Positions 36,344 through 44,986 of a DNA stretch of 64,000 nt are shown here, one piece after another. Position 1 is the first letter of the stretch, and every line of letters begins with the position of its first letter. Under the pieces are notes generated by a model. That model saw only the letters and a program-made list of their open reading frames with translations. It was not told the origin of the DNA and did no database searches. Source of the stretch: Streptomyces iakyrus (GTDB lineage: Bacteria > Actinomycetota > Actinomycetes > Streptomycetales > Streptomycetaceae); contig NZ_JNXI01000007.1 in the NCBI RefSeq assembly GCF_000717055.1, forward strand, positions 186,001 to 250,000, in the 5' to 3' direction. The translations under genes and the position numbers were made by a program.

Positions 36344-37450
36344 TCATCCGGCGGTCAGAGTGGTCCACTTCTGGTTGGAGCCGCCGTTGCAGTCCCACAG
36401 GTGGAGCTGCGTGCCGTCGGTCGTGGAGGAGCCCGGAACGTCGAGGCAGCGACCGGATGCGGGGTTGCGGTAGCCACCGTTGTAGGGCTGCCATACCTGG
36501 TTGGCACCGCCGTGGCAGGACCAGAGCTGTACTTTGGTGCCGTTGGCGGTGGCTCCGCCGGCGGCGTCGAGGCACTTGCCCATGGAGCGCAGCGTGCCGT
36601 CGGTGTAGGCGGACCAGAAGTGGTTGGCACCGTCGCCGCAGCTCCACGTCTGGACGGCGGTCCCGTCGGTGGTGGCGCCGCCCTTGACGTCCATGCACTT
36701 GCCGGCCACGCCGGACTGTACGCGTGCGGGGGCGGGGGCCGGGTTCTTCAGCCATCCGGCGCTGTCCGCGGTCCTGACGCCGCGGTGGAAGACGTCGGCC
36801 ATCTTCTGGTAGCCCGAGTCGTTGGGATGCAGGGCGTCGGCCAGGTCGGCCGTGGTCAGGCTGCTCATGTCCACGTATGCGACGCGCTTGCCCGCGGCCC
36901 GTGCCTCGCTGACGATCTGGGGGATGGCCTGGTTGTACGCGGCGCGGTACCGCTCCTCCGAGCCGCTGGTGGACACGACCAGTGAGGCCACGAGGACGGT
37001 CGCGTCGGGGGCGGCGGCGGTGATCTGGCCAACCAGCGACTTCAGCCGGGCGGTGGCGGTGGAGACCTCGTAGGACCTGTCGAGGTCGTTGGTGCCGATG
37101 TGCAGCGTCACGACATTGGGCCGGTAGCGGGTGAGCGAGGCGTCGGCGAGTGCTGCGATCTGGTCGATGCGGTATCCCGAGTGGCCTTGGTTGTCCGGGT
37201 CGGACATCGAACCGCCCCGCAACGTGCCGACGAAGTCGAGCGGATGGCCGTCCGCGGCCAGCCTGTCCCACAATGGGCCCCGGTAGCCGTTGCCCGTACT
37301 GCTGCCCACACCCCAGGTGATGGAGTCACCCAACGGCATGACCCGCAAGGGCGTGGTGGGGGCTGCGGCGGCAGGGGTCACACCTCCCGCTGTCACTCCC
37401 GACGCGGCGGTGACCAGCGTGATCAGGGACAGAATCCAAGACTTTCTCAT
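36344..37450 (-). CDS. Secreted GDSL/SGNH esterase (CE3-like) with ricin domain
   Basis: A 368-residue secreted protein with a signal peptide ending near AAAA (about residue 29). Residues about 33-225 are an SGNH hydrolase: catalytic Ser in MPLGDSITWG, Gly in TLRGGSM, Asn in HIGTNDLD, and the Asp/His pair in DALHPNDSGY. This matches CE3 acetylxylan esterases and related secreted lipases/esterases. Residues about 240-368 are three ricin-type repeats. It probably deacetylates hemicellulose alongside the neighbouring arabinofuranosidases. GAGAGGAA lies before the ATG. Confidence 0.88.
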   Translation of the reverse strand: MRKSWILSLITLVTAASGVTAGGVTPAAAAPTTPLRVMPLGDSITWGVGSSTGNGYRGPLWDRLAADGHPLDFVGTLRGGSMSDPDNQGHSGYRIDQIAALADASLTRYRPNVVTLHIGTNDLDRSYEVSTATARLKSLVGQITAAAPDATVLVASLVVSTSGSEERYRAAYNQAIPQIVSEARAAGKRVAYVDMSSLTTADLADALHPNDSGYQKMADVFHRGVRTADSAGWLKNPAPAPARVQSGVAGKCMDVKGGATTDGTAVQTWSCGDGANHFWSAYTDGTLRSMGKCLDAAGGATANGTKVQLWSCHGGANQVWQPYNGGYRNPASGRCLDVPGSSTTDGTQLHLWDCNGGSNQKWTTLTAG

Positions 37451-37631
37451 GGAGTTCCTCTCTTCTTCGAGCGATTGCTGATCAGCGGACAGCCCGCCGC
37501 CCGGCCCGTGCCGGCGTGTCGGCTGCGGTCCAGCGGTTGTTCGTGGAGGCGGCGAGGGCGTCGTGCGGTGTCGCGACTGCGGAATCGGCTGAGCTGAAAG
37601 AGGGACATCTCATGACTGGGCCACGAGGCGC

Positions 37632-37649
37632 TGTCGAATCGCTTCGACA
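37632..37649. promoter_or_regulatory. LacI/GalR-type operator, copy 1
   Basis: TGTCGAATCGCTTCGACA is a near-perfect 18-bp palindrome with the central CG typical of LacI-family sites, 7-bp arms and two central mismatches. It lies 182 bp upstream of the esterase gene. Confidence 0.65.
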
Positions 37650-37788
37650 TTGCTGTGAGGTTAAGTGAACACCCATGGGCGCACAAGGCCCCCTCCAGCA
37701 TTCCCGGAACACTGGAAGAGGCTCTGGTATCGGCTGTTTGATGCGACGACGTTGATGACCCATTGCCCTCCTCTGGTCCCACAACAGG

Positions 37789-37806
37789 TGTCGAATCGCT
37801 TCGAAT
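37789..37806. promoter_or_regulatory. LacI/GalR-type operator, copy 2
   Basis: TGTCGAATCGCTTCGAAT repeats the first site, with the last three bases changed from ACA to AAT. The two centres are 157 bp apart, almost exactly 15 helical turns, so one tetramer could bridge them. Confidence 0.6.
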
Positions 37807-37839
37807 ACCGTCTTCGCTCCACCCTCCAGGGAGGCGCGC

Positions 37840-38040
37840 GTGTTCGCACCCAGGCCGCCTCCTCGACCTGGCGTTCCAGTCGCCAGGGCGCCCGCCGACT
37901 CAGGCCCTCACGCTCGGAGTTCCACCGGTGTTCCTGGCCGCGCAGCCGCTCCAGCTCCTCCTGGGCAGCCTTCTTCTTCACCCACCAGACGCTTCAACGA
38001 CCATTCCAAATCGACGAGTTCGGCCTCATGAAGAAGCCCC
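37840..38040 (-). pseudogene. possible decayed coiled-coil gene fragment
   Basis: On the minus strand one frame reads EAELVDLEWSLKRLVG and the next continues KKKAAQEELERLRGQEHRW, joined by a frame change near 37980. Together they form a heptad-rich helix that looks like real coding sequence, but no start, stop or family could be fixed. This is a tentative call. Confidence 0.25.
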
Positions 38041-38302
38041 GTACGCACGGCTGCAACCCACCGCTCCCGCCGCGGCGGGATGACGGCCGTACAAGTCGTG
38101 CGCCGGCGACCGGGATGGAGGGAGGTAGAACTTCGGGGCTGTGCGCGCCTCTGAGCGCAGAGTTCGACGCGCCGAGGCAGGCGTGGTAGTCGATCAGGGA
38201 GGGCTTGCCCCCAGGGACCGGGTTGATCAGCCGAGTGCGCCGCGGAAGGGCGCCCCGGCCATGCCCGCGCCCCGTGGCATCCTTACGTCGCGACGCTCAT
38301 CT

Positions 38303-38325
38303 GCCGCCGTCACGGTGACGGCGGC
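38303..38325 (-). terminator. hairpin overlapping the reductase stop codon
   Basis: GCCGCCGTCAC-G-GTGACGGCGGC is a perfect 11-bp inverted repeat. The stop codon of the ferredoxin reductase gene lies inside it. There is no T tract, so it is a likely but unproven end of the catabolic operon. Confidence 0.5.
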
Positions 38326-39467
38326 AAGGTCGTGGCGGCCAAGGCCCGTAGCGCGGCCACCGGTCTGCGCAGTCCGTAGGCGACCGCCGTCGACGTCCCG
38401 TCGGCATGGCTCCAGGTCAGCAGGGCGCGTCCGTCGGCCACGCTGCCCTGCACCGTGGTCGGTTCGCCGAGGAGCGGCAGGCGGCCGACGATCTTGACGG
38501 TGAGACCGGCGACCTCGGTCCAGAAGTAGTCGTCCTGCGCTGGTCCCTGCGGTGGCAGACCGAGAGCGGAGGCCGCAGCGGCCCTGCCCTGGGCGACGGC
38601 GTTGGACCAGAAGGGCGCACGCCGGTCGGGGCGGGTGCCGTCGCCGCGGAGGTAGGTGACGTCGCCGGCGGCGAACACGTCGGGGACGGTGGTAGCGCAG
38701 GCATCGTCGATGCCGACGCCGAGGCGGTCGGCGAGGACGGTCCCTGCCAGCCAGCCGGTGCTGGGTACTTCTCCGGCGCATGTGACCACCAGGTCCGCGG
38801 TGAGCTCGGTGCCGTCGGGGAGCGCCACGCCGCTCACGGGGTCACCGGTCAGGGTGGCGAAGCCGGTGGCCTGTATGAAGCGGATGCCGTGTGCTGAGGC
38901 GCGTGCGGTGATCTCGGCGGACAGGTGGTCGCCGAGGATGCGTTCCAGCGGCCGGTCGGCGTCCACGACGGTGACCGGGATGCCGCGGGCGGCGCAGGCG
39001 CTGGCCACCTCCATGCCGAGGAAGCCGGCGCCGACCACGATCGCCGAGCGGGCGTCCGCCAGGCGGGCGCGGAGCAGGCGGGCGTCGTTCAGGGTGCGCA
39101 GGACGAGTTCGCCCCGCTGCCCGGGGGCGGCGAGCCGGCGGGCATCCGCGCCGGTGGCGACGATCAGCGCGTCGTAGCCGACCTGGCGGCCGTCGGCGGT
39201 CGTGACGGTGCGGCGCCGGGTGTCGGCCGCGACGGCGGCCGAGCGGATGACGTCGATGTCGATCCCGTCGAGGACCAGGCCCAGGGTCTGGTCCGGGGCC
39301 GGGTCCTTCAGGACCACCTTGGACAGGGGCGGGCGGGAGTACGCGCCGTGCTCCTCGGCGCCGATGACCGTGACCGGTCCGGTGTGGCCAAGGGTGCGCA
39401 GGTGGCGGGCGGCGGTGGTACCGGCGAGTGACTCGCCGACGATGAGCACCGAGCGCGGTGCGGTCAC
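38310..39467 (-). CDS. FAD-dependent ferredoxin reductase of the P450 system
   Basis: A 385-residue flavoprotein. The FAD-binding fold is at VLIVGESLAGTTAARHLR (the second Gly is replaced by Ser), the NAD(P)H site at SAIVVGAGFLGMEVASA near residue 150, and the C-terminal FAD contact at VPDVFAAGDV. This is the putidaredoxin-reductase/BphA4 layout. Its GTG overlaps the stop of the ferredoxin gene by GTGA. It should pass electrons from NAD(P)H to that ferredoxin and on to the cytochrome P450 encoded just before. It is the last gene in the operon. Confidence 0.9.
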   Translation of the reverse strand: MTAPRSVLIVGESLAGTTAARHLRTLGHTGPVTVIGAEEHGAYSRPPLSKVVLKDPAPDQTLGLVLDGIDIDVIRSAAVAADTRRRTVTTADGRQVGYDALIVATGADARRLAAPGQRGELVLRTLNDARLLRARLADARSAIVVGAGFLGMEVASACAARGIPVTVVDADRPLERILGDHLSAEITARASAHGIRFIQATGFATLTGDPVSGVALPDGTELTADLVVTCAGEVPSTGWLAGTVLADRLGVGIDDACATTVPDVFAAGDVTYLRGDGTRPDRRAPFWSNAVAQGRAAAASALGLPPQGPAQDDYFWTEVAGLTVKIVGRLPLLGEPTTVQGSVADGRALLTWSHADGTSTAVAYGLRRPVAALRALAATTLPPSP

Positions 39468-39661
39468 GACAGGACTCGCAGGACGGCGACCGGGCAGGCG
39501 TTGACGGCCGCGCGGGCGGCGGGCTGATGCTCGTCGGGGACGTCTGTGCCCTCGAAGCGGTAGGTGAGTTCGGCGTCTTCGTCCAGGCTGAAAACGTCGG
39601 GGGCCTGGTCGGCGCACAGGCCGTGGCCTTCGCAGCGTGGATGGTCGACGGAGATCTTCAT
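39464..39661 (-). CDS. Small 3Fe-4S-type ferredoxin
   Basis: A 65-residue protein. Cluster ligands are spaced RCEGHGLCADQAP and NACPV near the C-terminus; the position that is Cys in 4Fe-4S proteins is Ala or another residue, matching the single 3Fe-4S ferredoxins that serve bacterial P450s. A GAGGA before the second ATG favours this start over one eight codons upstream. It lies between the P450 and reductase genes, completing a class I P450 electron chain. Confidence 0.9.
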   Translation of the reverse strand: MKISVDHPRCEGHGLCADQAPDVFSLDEDAELTYRFEGTDVPDEHQPAARAAVNACPVAVLRVLS

Positions 39662-39703
39662 GGTGATGTCCTCAACTGTCTTCAAACGGGCGAGCGGCGG
39701 GGT

Positions 39704-40888
39704 TCATGCGGGGATGAGATCGAGCGGCAGGCGCTCGAGACGGTGGATGACGTTGTTCATGGCCCACTCGGGTGGGCCGGTCACCTCGATACGGTCGACG
39801 CGTTCGACCAGGGCGCGGAGCATCGCGGAGGTTTCCAGGCGGGCCAGGCCCTGGCCGGCACAGCCGTGACTGCCCTGCCCGAAGCCGAGTTGGCGGGCGG
39901 CGTCGCGACGGATGTCGAAGGCGTCCGGGTCGTCCCACTCCAGCGGGTCGCGGTTGGCGGAGCCGTAGAGGACGAGTACCCGGGAGCCCTTGGGGAGGGC
40001 GATGCCCGCGAGTTCCGTGTCGCGGGCGGCGGTCCTGGAGAAGGCGCGGATCGGGGATGCGTAGCGGACGATCTCGTTGACCGCTTTCGGAACGAGGTCG
40101 GGGTCCGCCTTGAGCAGGCGCCACTGTTCGGGGTGGGTGGCGAACAGGTACAGAGCGCTGGAGATGGCGCTGATCGTCGTGTCCAGGGATGGCGCCAGGT
40201 AGTCGATCATCATGGTGACGCACTCGGCGGGCATGATCCGGCCCTCGTCGGACGCGCGCAGCAGGTCGTGTCCCATGCTGCCGTCCAGCACGGACCGGTC
40301 GCGCACGACAGCGCGGGCGTAGCGCAGCATGCCGAGGGACGCGGGAAGTGTGCGCACCGCCTGGCGGTTGAAGGGGCCCAGCGCGTCGAAGGTGGCGCCG
40401 GCCCAGCGCAGCAGATGTTCACGACCCTGCTCGGGCCAGCCGACCAGGTCGGGGACGACGGACATCGGCAGGGCCGTGGCGACCTCCACCGCGTCAACCG
40501 CCCGACGAGTCACGGCTGCCGCGACCACGGCGGCGGCCTGCTGGTCGACTGTCTCCTGCATCGTGCGCAGCGCCCTGGGAGTGAGGCGGTGCGCGAGGAG
40601 GGAGCGGCGGCGGGCGTGCTCACCGCCGTCACTGAACAGCGTGGTGCCCCGGCCCATGCGGTTGGCGACGGGGTTCAGGCCGACGCCGCCCGAGGAGACG
40701 AAGGTGTCGTCGTCCAGCAGCACCTGCTTGCACTCGGCATAGCGTGGCAGGGCGTAGACCTTGTGCTTGCTCAGCCGGACCACGGGGCCGAGTGCCCGCA
40801 GCGCGGCGTAGTGCGGATACGTGTCGCGGATGGCCGAGGCCGAGTACAGATCGGGGTGGTAGACCGGAATTTCCGTACGTATGGGCAT
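39704..40888 (-). CDS. Cytochrome P450
   Basis: A 394-residue soluble P450. The heme loop is FGQGSHGCAGQGLA with the axial Cys, the ExxR pair is NEIVRYASPIR, and the I-helix has APSLDTT in place of the more common AGxDTT. A strong AGGAGG precedes the ATG. Ferredoxin and reductase genes follow directly. Given the ring-hydroxylating and extradiol-cleaving neighbours, it probably hydroxylates or O-demethylates an aromatic compound; the PSLDTT I-helix recalls aromatic O-demethylating P450s, but I hold that loosely. A decayed paralogue lies at 48599-49193. Confidence 0.92.
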   Translation of the reverse strand: MPIRTEIPVYHPDLYSASAIRDTYPHYAALRALGPVVRLSKHKVYALPRYAECKQVLLDDDTFVSSGGVGLNPVANRMGRGTTLFSDGGEHARRRSLLAHRLTPRALRTMQETVDQQAAAVVAAAVTRRAVDAVEVATALPMSVVPDLVGWPEQGREHLLRWAGATFDALGPFNRQAVRTLPASLGMLRYARAVVRDRSVLDGSMGHDLLRASDEGRIMPAECVTMMIDYLAPSLDTTISAISSALYLFATHPEQWRLLKADPDLVPKAVNEIVRYASPIRAFSRTAARDTELAGIALPKGSRVLVLYGSANRDPLEWDDPDAFDIRRDAARQLGFGQGSHGCAGQGLARLETSAMLRALVERVDRIEVTGPPEWAMNNVIHRLERLPLDLIPA

Positions 40889-41070
40889 GACGTGGCCTCC
40901 TGAAGGTGCAGTGAGAGAGCGAGAGACATGACGGTGCTTGTCGGGGCCGACTGGTCCATGGACGGCTGACGGGAGCGTGGCCTCGGTGAGTTCCCGCCCG
41001 TCGGCCGAGGCTTCGGCGGACCAGACGGATGACGACGTCGTCCAGGTGCGTCAGGGACCTCACCGAGCCG

Positions 41071-41424
41071 TCAGCCGGCCGCGAGCGCCATCCCCGCGTA
41101 CGCCACCGCCGCCACAGCCAGCACGGCGGCGGGCAGGGCCCGCACGGGCGGGTCACCTTGGCGCAGGTGCACCACCACGGCAGCCACCATGAGCAAAGCC
41201 AGCCCGGCAGCAGCGGCCACGCCGAGCGGGGCCGAAGCCAGACCGAGCAGCAGCCCGGCGGCTCCGGCGATCTCCAGCGTGCCCACGACTCGGTAGAGGC
41301 CCGTTGACATGCCCAGGTGCGCGGCTGCCTGACGCATGAACGGCACGGCGGCTATCTTCGCCAGCCCGAGAGGGAGGAGGACGAGGGACAGCGTGACGGC
41401 GAGGGTGGTCTGTGCGGTCGTCAT
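41071..41424 (-). CDS. DoxX-family membrane protein
   Basis: A 117-residue protein with four hydrophobic segments and the DoxX-like pattern SLVLLPLGLAKIAAVPFMRQAAAHLG near the N-terminus. Its ATG overlaps the stop of the CoA-ligase gene by ATGA. DoxX-type proteins are widespread and poorly understood; some are associated with redox stress or transport. Its place inside the catabolic operon suggests an accessory role. The P450 gene follows after 182 bases. Confidence 0.8.
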   Translation of the reverse strand: MTTAQTTLAVTLSLVLLPLGLAKIAAVPFMRQAAAHLGMSTGLYRVVGTLEIAGAAGLLLGLASAPLGVAAAAGLALLMVAAVVVHLRQGDPPVRALPAAVLAVAAVAYAGMALAAG

Positions 41425-43388
41425 GCCGATCGGTCCCGGCGGCCGGCGCCCAGCTGGGCGTAATAGTCGATGAGGTCGGGAGCATCCACGGCTGCGGGGT
41501 TGACGACCTGTTCGGCCGGGGCGCCCTGGAGAAGGCGTTTGACGGGGACTTCGAGTTTCTTGCCGGTGCGGGTGTGCGGAATGCCGGGGACCTCGAGGAT
41601 GTCGTCGGGGACGTGGCGGGGTGAGGCGCCGGTCCGGATCGCTTCCCTGATCTTCACGCGGAGGGCGTCGTCCAGGGTCTCGCCGGCGGCGAGCACCACG
41701 AACAGCGGCATCCAGTATCCGCCACCCGGCTCTTCCACACCGATGACCAGCGCCTCCGCGATCTCCGGGAGGCGTTCGACGACGTCGTGGATGTCGGCGC
41801 TGCCCAGGCGGACGCCGTTGCGGTTGAGCGTGCTGTCGGAGCGGCCGTGGACGATCACCGAGCCATGGGAGGTGAGGGTGATCCAGTCGCCGTGGCGCCA
41901 CGCACCGGGGTAGAAGGAGAAGTAGGCGTCGCGGTAGCGGGTGCCGTCGGGGTCGTTCCAGAAGGACAGCGGCATGGACGGCATCGGGCGGGTGACGACG
42001 AGTTCGCCGACCTGGTCCACGACGGGGAAGCCCTCGGCGTCGAAGGCGGCCAACGCCACCCCCAGGTGGGGTGCGGACAACTGTCCCGCCCAGACGGGTG
42101 TGTTGGGCGCGCCGCCCGCGAAGCCGGAGACGATGTCGGTGCCGCCGCTGATGGAGGCCAACAGCACGCGTTGGCCGACGTGGTCACGGACCCAGGGGTA
42201 GGCGGAGGCAGGCAGGGCGGAGCCGGTGCAGCCGACCACGCGGATCGACGACAGGTCGTGGACGGACGGGTCGATGCCGAACTTCTCCATGCCGAGCAGG
42301 TACTGGGGGCTGGTGCCGAAGACGGTGACCCGGTGATGCGCGGCCAGCTCCCACAGGACGTCGGGCTTCGCGAGGGGCGCCGGGCTGCCGTCGTACGTGC
42401 AGGTCGTGGCGCCGGTCAGCAGCGTCGAGGCGACGAGGTTCCACATCATCCAGTGCGTGGTGGTGTACCAGAGCAGGCGGTCGCCGGCGCCCAGGTCGGA
42501 GTGCAGGCCCAGGGTCTTGAGGTGCTCCAGCAGGACACCGCCGTGGCCGTGGACGATGCCCTTGGGCAGGCCGGTGGTGCCGGAGGAGAACACGACCCAC
42601 AGGGGGTGGTCGAACGGCACCGGGACGCAGGTGAGTTCCTCGGTGCGGGTGGAGGCGTCCCCCCACGAGACGGCCGGCGACGGATTCGCCCGCGACGGCC
42701 ACGGCAGGCCCACGTGGTCCACCAGCACGGTGGCCTTCAATGTCGGCAGCGCGGCCGCGAGTTCGAGGGCGGCGTCGCGGCGGTCGTAGGTGGTGCTGTT
42801 GAATCGGTAGCCGTCGGCGGCGACCAGGACGGTCGGTTCGAGCTGGGCGAACCGGTCGGCCGCCGCCCTGGGGGCGTAGTCCTGCCCGCACACCGACCAC
42901 ACGGCGCCCAGGCTCGCGGCGGCCAGAAACGCGACGATCGCGTGCGGCGTGTTGGGCAGATAGCCCACCACCCGGTCGCCTGGCCCCACACCGAGCTCGC
43001 GCAGGGTGGCCGCGACCGAGGCGACCTGGGCGCGCAGGTGGCCGGCGGTCACCTCGTAGCAGGAGCCGGTCTCGTCGAGGGCGATGACCGCCACGGCGTC
43101 GTCGGCGTGGTTGCGCAGGGCGTGGTGCGCGTAGTTGAGGGTGGCGCCCGGGAACCAGCGGGCGCCGGGCATCCGCTCCTCCGCCAGCGCCCGCTCGTAC
43201 GGGGTGTCCGCGTCGATGTCGAAGTACTCCCACACCGCACCCCAGAAGCCCTCCAGATCGGTGACCGACCAGCGGTGCAAGGTGGCGTAGTCGGAGCCGG
43301 GCATCCCGACGTGGCGGGCGAAGTCCATGATGTGGCTGTCCGCGACGACCTGCGGATCAGGCATCAGGAAGGGGTCGGGCACGCTCAT
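41421..43388 (-). CDS. Acetoacetate-CoA ligase-like AMP-forming enzyme
   Basis: A 655-residue adenylate-forming ligase. An acetyl-CoA-synthetase N-terminal domain (DLEGFWGAVWEYFDID) leads into the core motifs FSSGTTGLPKGI, TTTHWMMWNL, SISGGTDIVSGF, HGDWITLT and the C-terminal hinge GRSDSTLNRNGVRLG. The catalytic Lys is in TGKKLEVPVK. WMMWN and the overall length match acetoacetyl-CoA synthetases rather than aryl-CoA ligases. It should convert acetoacetate (or a similar 3-oxo acid) plus CoA and ATP to the CoA ester. Start and stop overlap both neighbours by ATGA. Its presence suggests that ring cleavage here yields acetoacetate. Confidence 0.87.
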   Translation of the reverse strand: MSVPDPFLMPDPQVVADSHIMDFARHVGMPGSDYATLHRWSVTDLEGFWGAVWEYFDIDADTPYERALAEERMPGARWFPGATLNYAHHALRNHADDAVAVIALDETGSCYEVTAGHLRAQVASVAATLRELGVGPGDRVVGYLPNTPHAIVAFLAAASLGAVWSVCGQDYAPRAAADRFAQLEPTVLVAADGYRFNSTTYDRRDAALELAAALPTLKATVLVDHVGLPWPSRANPSPAVSWGDASTRTEELTCVPVPFDHPLWVVFSSGTTGLPKGIVHGHGGVLLEHLKTLGLHSDLGAGDRLLWYTTTHWMMWNLVASTLLTGATTCTYDGSPAPLAKPDVLWELAAHHRVTVFGTSPQYLLGMEKFGIDPSVHDLSSIRVVGCTGSALPASAYPWVRDHVGQRVLLASISGGTDIVSGFAGGAPNTPVWAGQLSAPHLGVALAAFDAEGFPVVDQVGELVVTRPMPSMPLSFWNDPDGTRYRDAYFSFYPGAWRHGDWITLTSHGSVIVHGRSDSTLNRNGVRLGSADIHDVVERLPEIAEALVIGVEEPGGGYWMPLFVVLAAGETLDDALRVKIREAIRTGASPRHVPDDILEVPGIPHTRTGKKLEVPVKRLLQGAPAEQVVNPAAVDAPDLIDYYAQLGAGRRDRSA

Positions 43389-44968
43389 CGTGTGACGCTC
43401 CTCAGCAGGCTGTTGTCGACGGTCCTGGGGGATGGGTGGGGGCCGCGCGTGGTGTGCAGGAGGGACGCCCAGGCGGAGGTGTCCGTGAAGTCGACGCCGC
43501 CGGCCGGGATTAGGTCCATGACGACGCGGTCGGGACGCAGCAGTACGGCGTCCGCCCGGCCCGCGCGCAGCCAGGCGGCGAGGGTGCCGTCGTCGCCGAA
43601 GTCCGTGACGGGGATCGCACGGATGCCGAGCCCGTGGGCAAGGGCGTTCAGCGAGGGCCCGGGTTCCGCGGCGGTCAGGAGGGCGAAGGAGTCGCCGAGC
43701 AGCTCGTCGAGGCGGGTACGCCGCCCGTCGGCGGTGATCCACGGTTGCGGGCAGTAGGTGCCCGCCAGGCCCCTGCGGGTACGGCGTCGGACGAGGGGAC
43801 CGGTGGTCAGGGGCGGGCTGAGGTCGCGGCCGGCCGCCGTGGTGAGCCCGGGTATGCGGCAGGCTGCGGCCAGCAGCCTCCGGCGCACCGCGGCGGCACC
43901 GTCCTGGCCACCGGTCATGGCCCAGCCCATGGCGACCGCGAGCCGGATGACATGGCGGGCATGCGGTTTGCGCTCGCTCTCGTAGGTGGCCAACAGCCTT
44001 TCTTCGCCGCCTCGTTGCAGGACCCGGGCGAGTTTCCAGGTGAGGTTGTGGGCGTCCCTCAAGCCCGTGCAAAGGCCCTGCCCGATGAAGGGCGGAGTGA
44101 GGTGGGCGGCGTCGCCGAGGAGGAAGACCCGTCCGCTGCGCCAGCGGTCGGCGACTCGCGCCCGGAAGGTGTACTGCGTCTCACGGACGACCTCGAAGTC
44201 CCCGTCGTACGACTGCGGCAGCCACGGGGCGATCAGCTCGCGGACCGGCTCCTGACCGTCCCGCAGCCGGAACTCCCAGCGGTAGCGGTCCTCGCCGACG
44301 CGCATGAAGGTGGCCGGCCGGTCCGGGTCGCAGACCTGGTCGACGCCCTCCCAGCAGCGGACGTCCGCCGTCGTGCGGACGTCGAAGACGGACCACTGCT
44401 CTTCGAAGCGCAGGTCCTCCCATGCGGCGCCGATGGCCTCGCGGGTGAGGCTGCCCGCACCGTCACAGCCGAGGACCGCCTCGGCCCACAGCTGGTGCTC
44501 GCCGTCGTCGTCGCGGTAGGTCACGCGCACGGGGCCGGCCGTGTCCGGTCCGACGGCGGTGACCTCCACACCGCCCCGCAGTTCGCACTCCGGGCGCCGG
44601 GCCAGGGCAGCGCGCAACAGTTGTTCCAGCTCGGGCTGGTCGAACATGCTGGTCTGCGGGTAGCCGTGCAGGCCGTGCCCGGTGCGGCGGAACTCGGCCA
44701 TCACCCGGTGCCGGGCGTCCAGCAGCCGCAGCCCGTTCGCCGGGCGGGCGATGGCTGCGAACTCCTCCCCCACGCCCGCGGCCTGGAGGATCCTGCGGAC
44801 CTCGTCGTCGGTGGCGACCGCGCGTGGCAGCGGGTAGACGTCCTGGTGGCGTTCGAGGACGACGCTGCGGATTCCGCGCCGGGCGAGGAGGAGGGCGGCG
44901 GTCACGCCCACGGGTCCGGCCCCGATGATCACCACGGGTACGGCGGCCGGGTTGTGCTCGACGGTCAT
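43385..44968 (-). CDS. FAD-dependent aromatic hydroxylase (MhpA-like)
   Basis: A 527-residue class A flavoprotein monooxygenase. The FAD motif is VVIIGAGPVGVTAALLLARRG, the DG motif GCDGAGSLTREAIG near residue 170, and the second FAD-binding GD motif VFLLGDAAHLTPPFIGQG near 290. The sequence is closest in layout to 3-(3-hydroxyphenyl)propionate hydroxylases and related phenol hydroxylases. It uses NAD(P)H and oxygen to add a hydroxyl ortho to a phenolic OH, producing the catechol that the extradiol dioxygenase in this operon would cleave. Confidence 0.9.
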   Translation of the reverse strand: MTVEHNPAAVPVVIIGAGPVGVTAALLLARRGIRSVVLERHQDVYPLPRAVATDDEVRRILQAAGVGEEFAAIARPANGLRLLDARHRVMAEFRRTGHGLHGYPQTSMFDQPELEQLLRAALARRPECELRGGVEVTAVGPDTAGPVRVTYRDDDGEHQLWAEAVLGCDGAGSLTREAIGAAWEDLRFEEQWSVFDVRTTADVRCWEGVDQVCDPDRPATFMRVGEDRYRWEFRLRDGQEPVRELIAPWLPQSYDGDFEVVRETQYTFRARVADRWRSGRVFLLGDAAHLTPPFIGQGLCTGLRDAHNLTWKLARVLQRGGEERLLATYESERKPHARHVIRLAVAMGWAMTGGQDGAAAVRRRLLAAACRIPGLTTAAGRDLSPPLTTGPLVRRRTRRGLAGTYCPQPWITADGRRTRLDELLGDSFALLTAAEPGPSLNALAHGLGIRAIPVTDFGDDGTLAAWLRAGRADAVLLRPDRVVMDLIPAGGVDFTDTSAWASLLHTTRGPHPSPRTVDNSLLRSVTR

Positions 44969-44986
44969 ATGCGGCTCACCTCTGCC

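Larger units (their letters stand above)
37451..38309. other. 859-bp gene-free region
   Basis: No intact gene is seen. The region contains two copies of a LacI-type palindrome and, on the minus strand around 37840-38040, a stretch with coding character but a broken frame. Its right end carries the hairpin overlapping the reductase stop. The rest shows nothing recognisable. Confidence 0.7.

Noticed and set aside
33649..36687. Plus-strand open frame of about 1000 codons opposite GH74
   Set aside because: It is antisense to GH74 with Gly/Val/Ala-rich translation and no domain; GH74 on the minus strand has complete motifs.
37661..37981. 106-codon minus-strand frame as a real gene
   Set aside because: Only its first part looks coding, its start falls in a broken frame, and the rest runs through a LacI-type operator. 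It is treated as a possible relic only.
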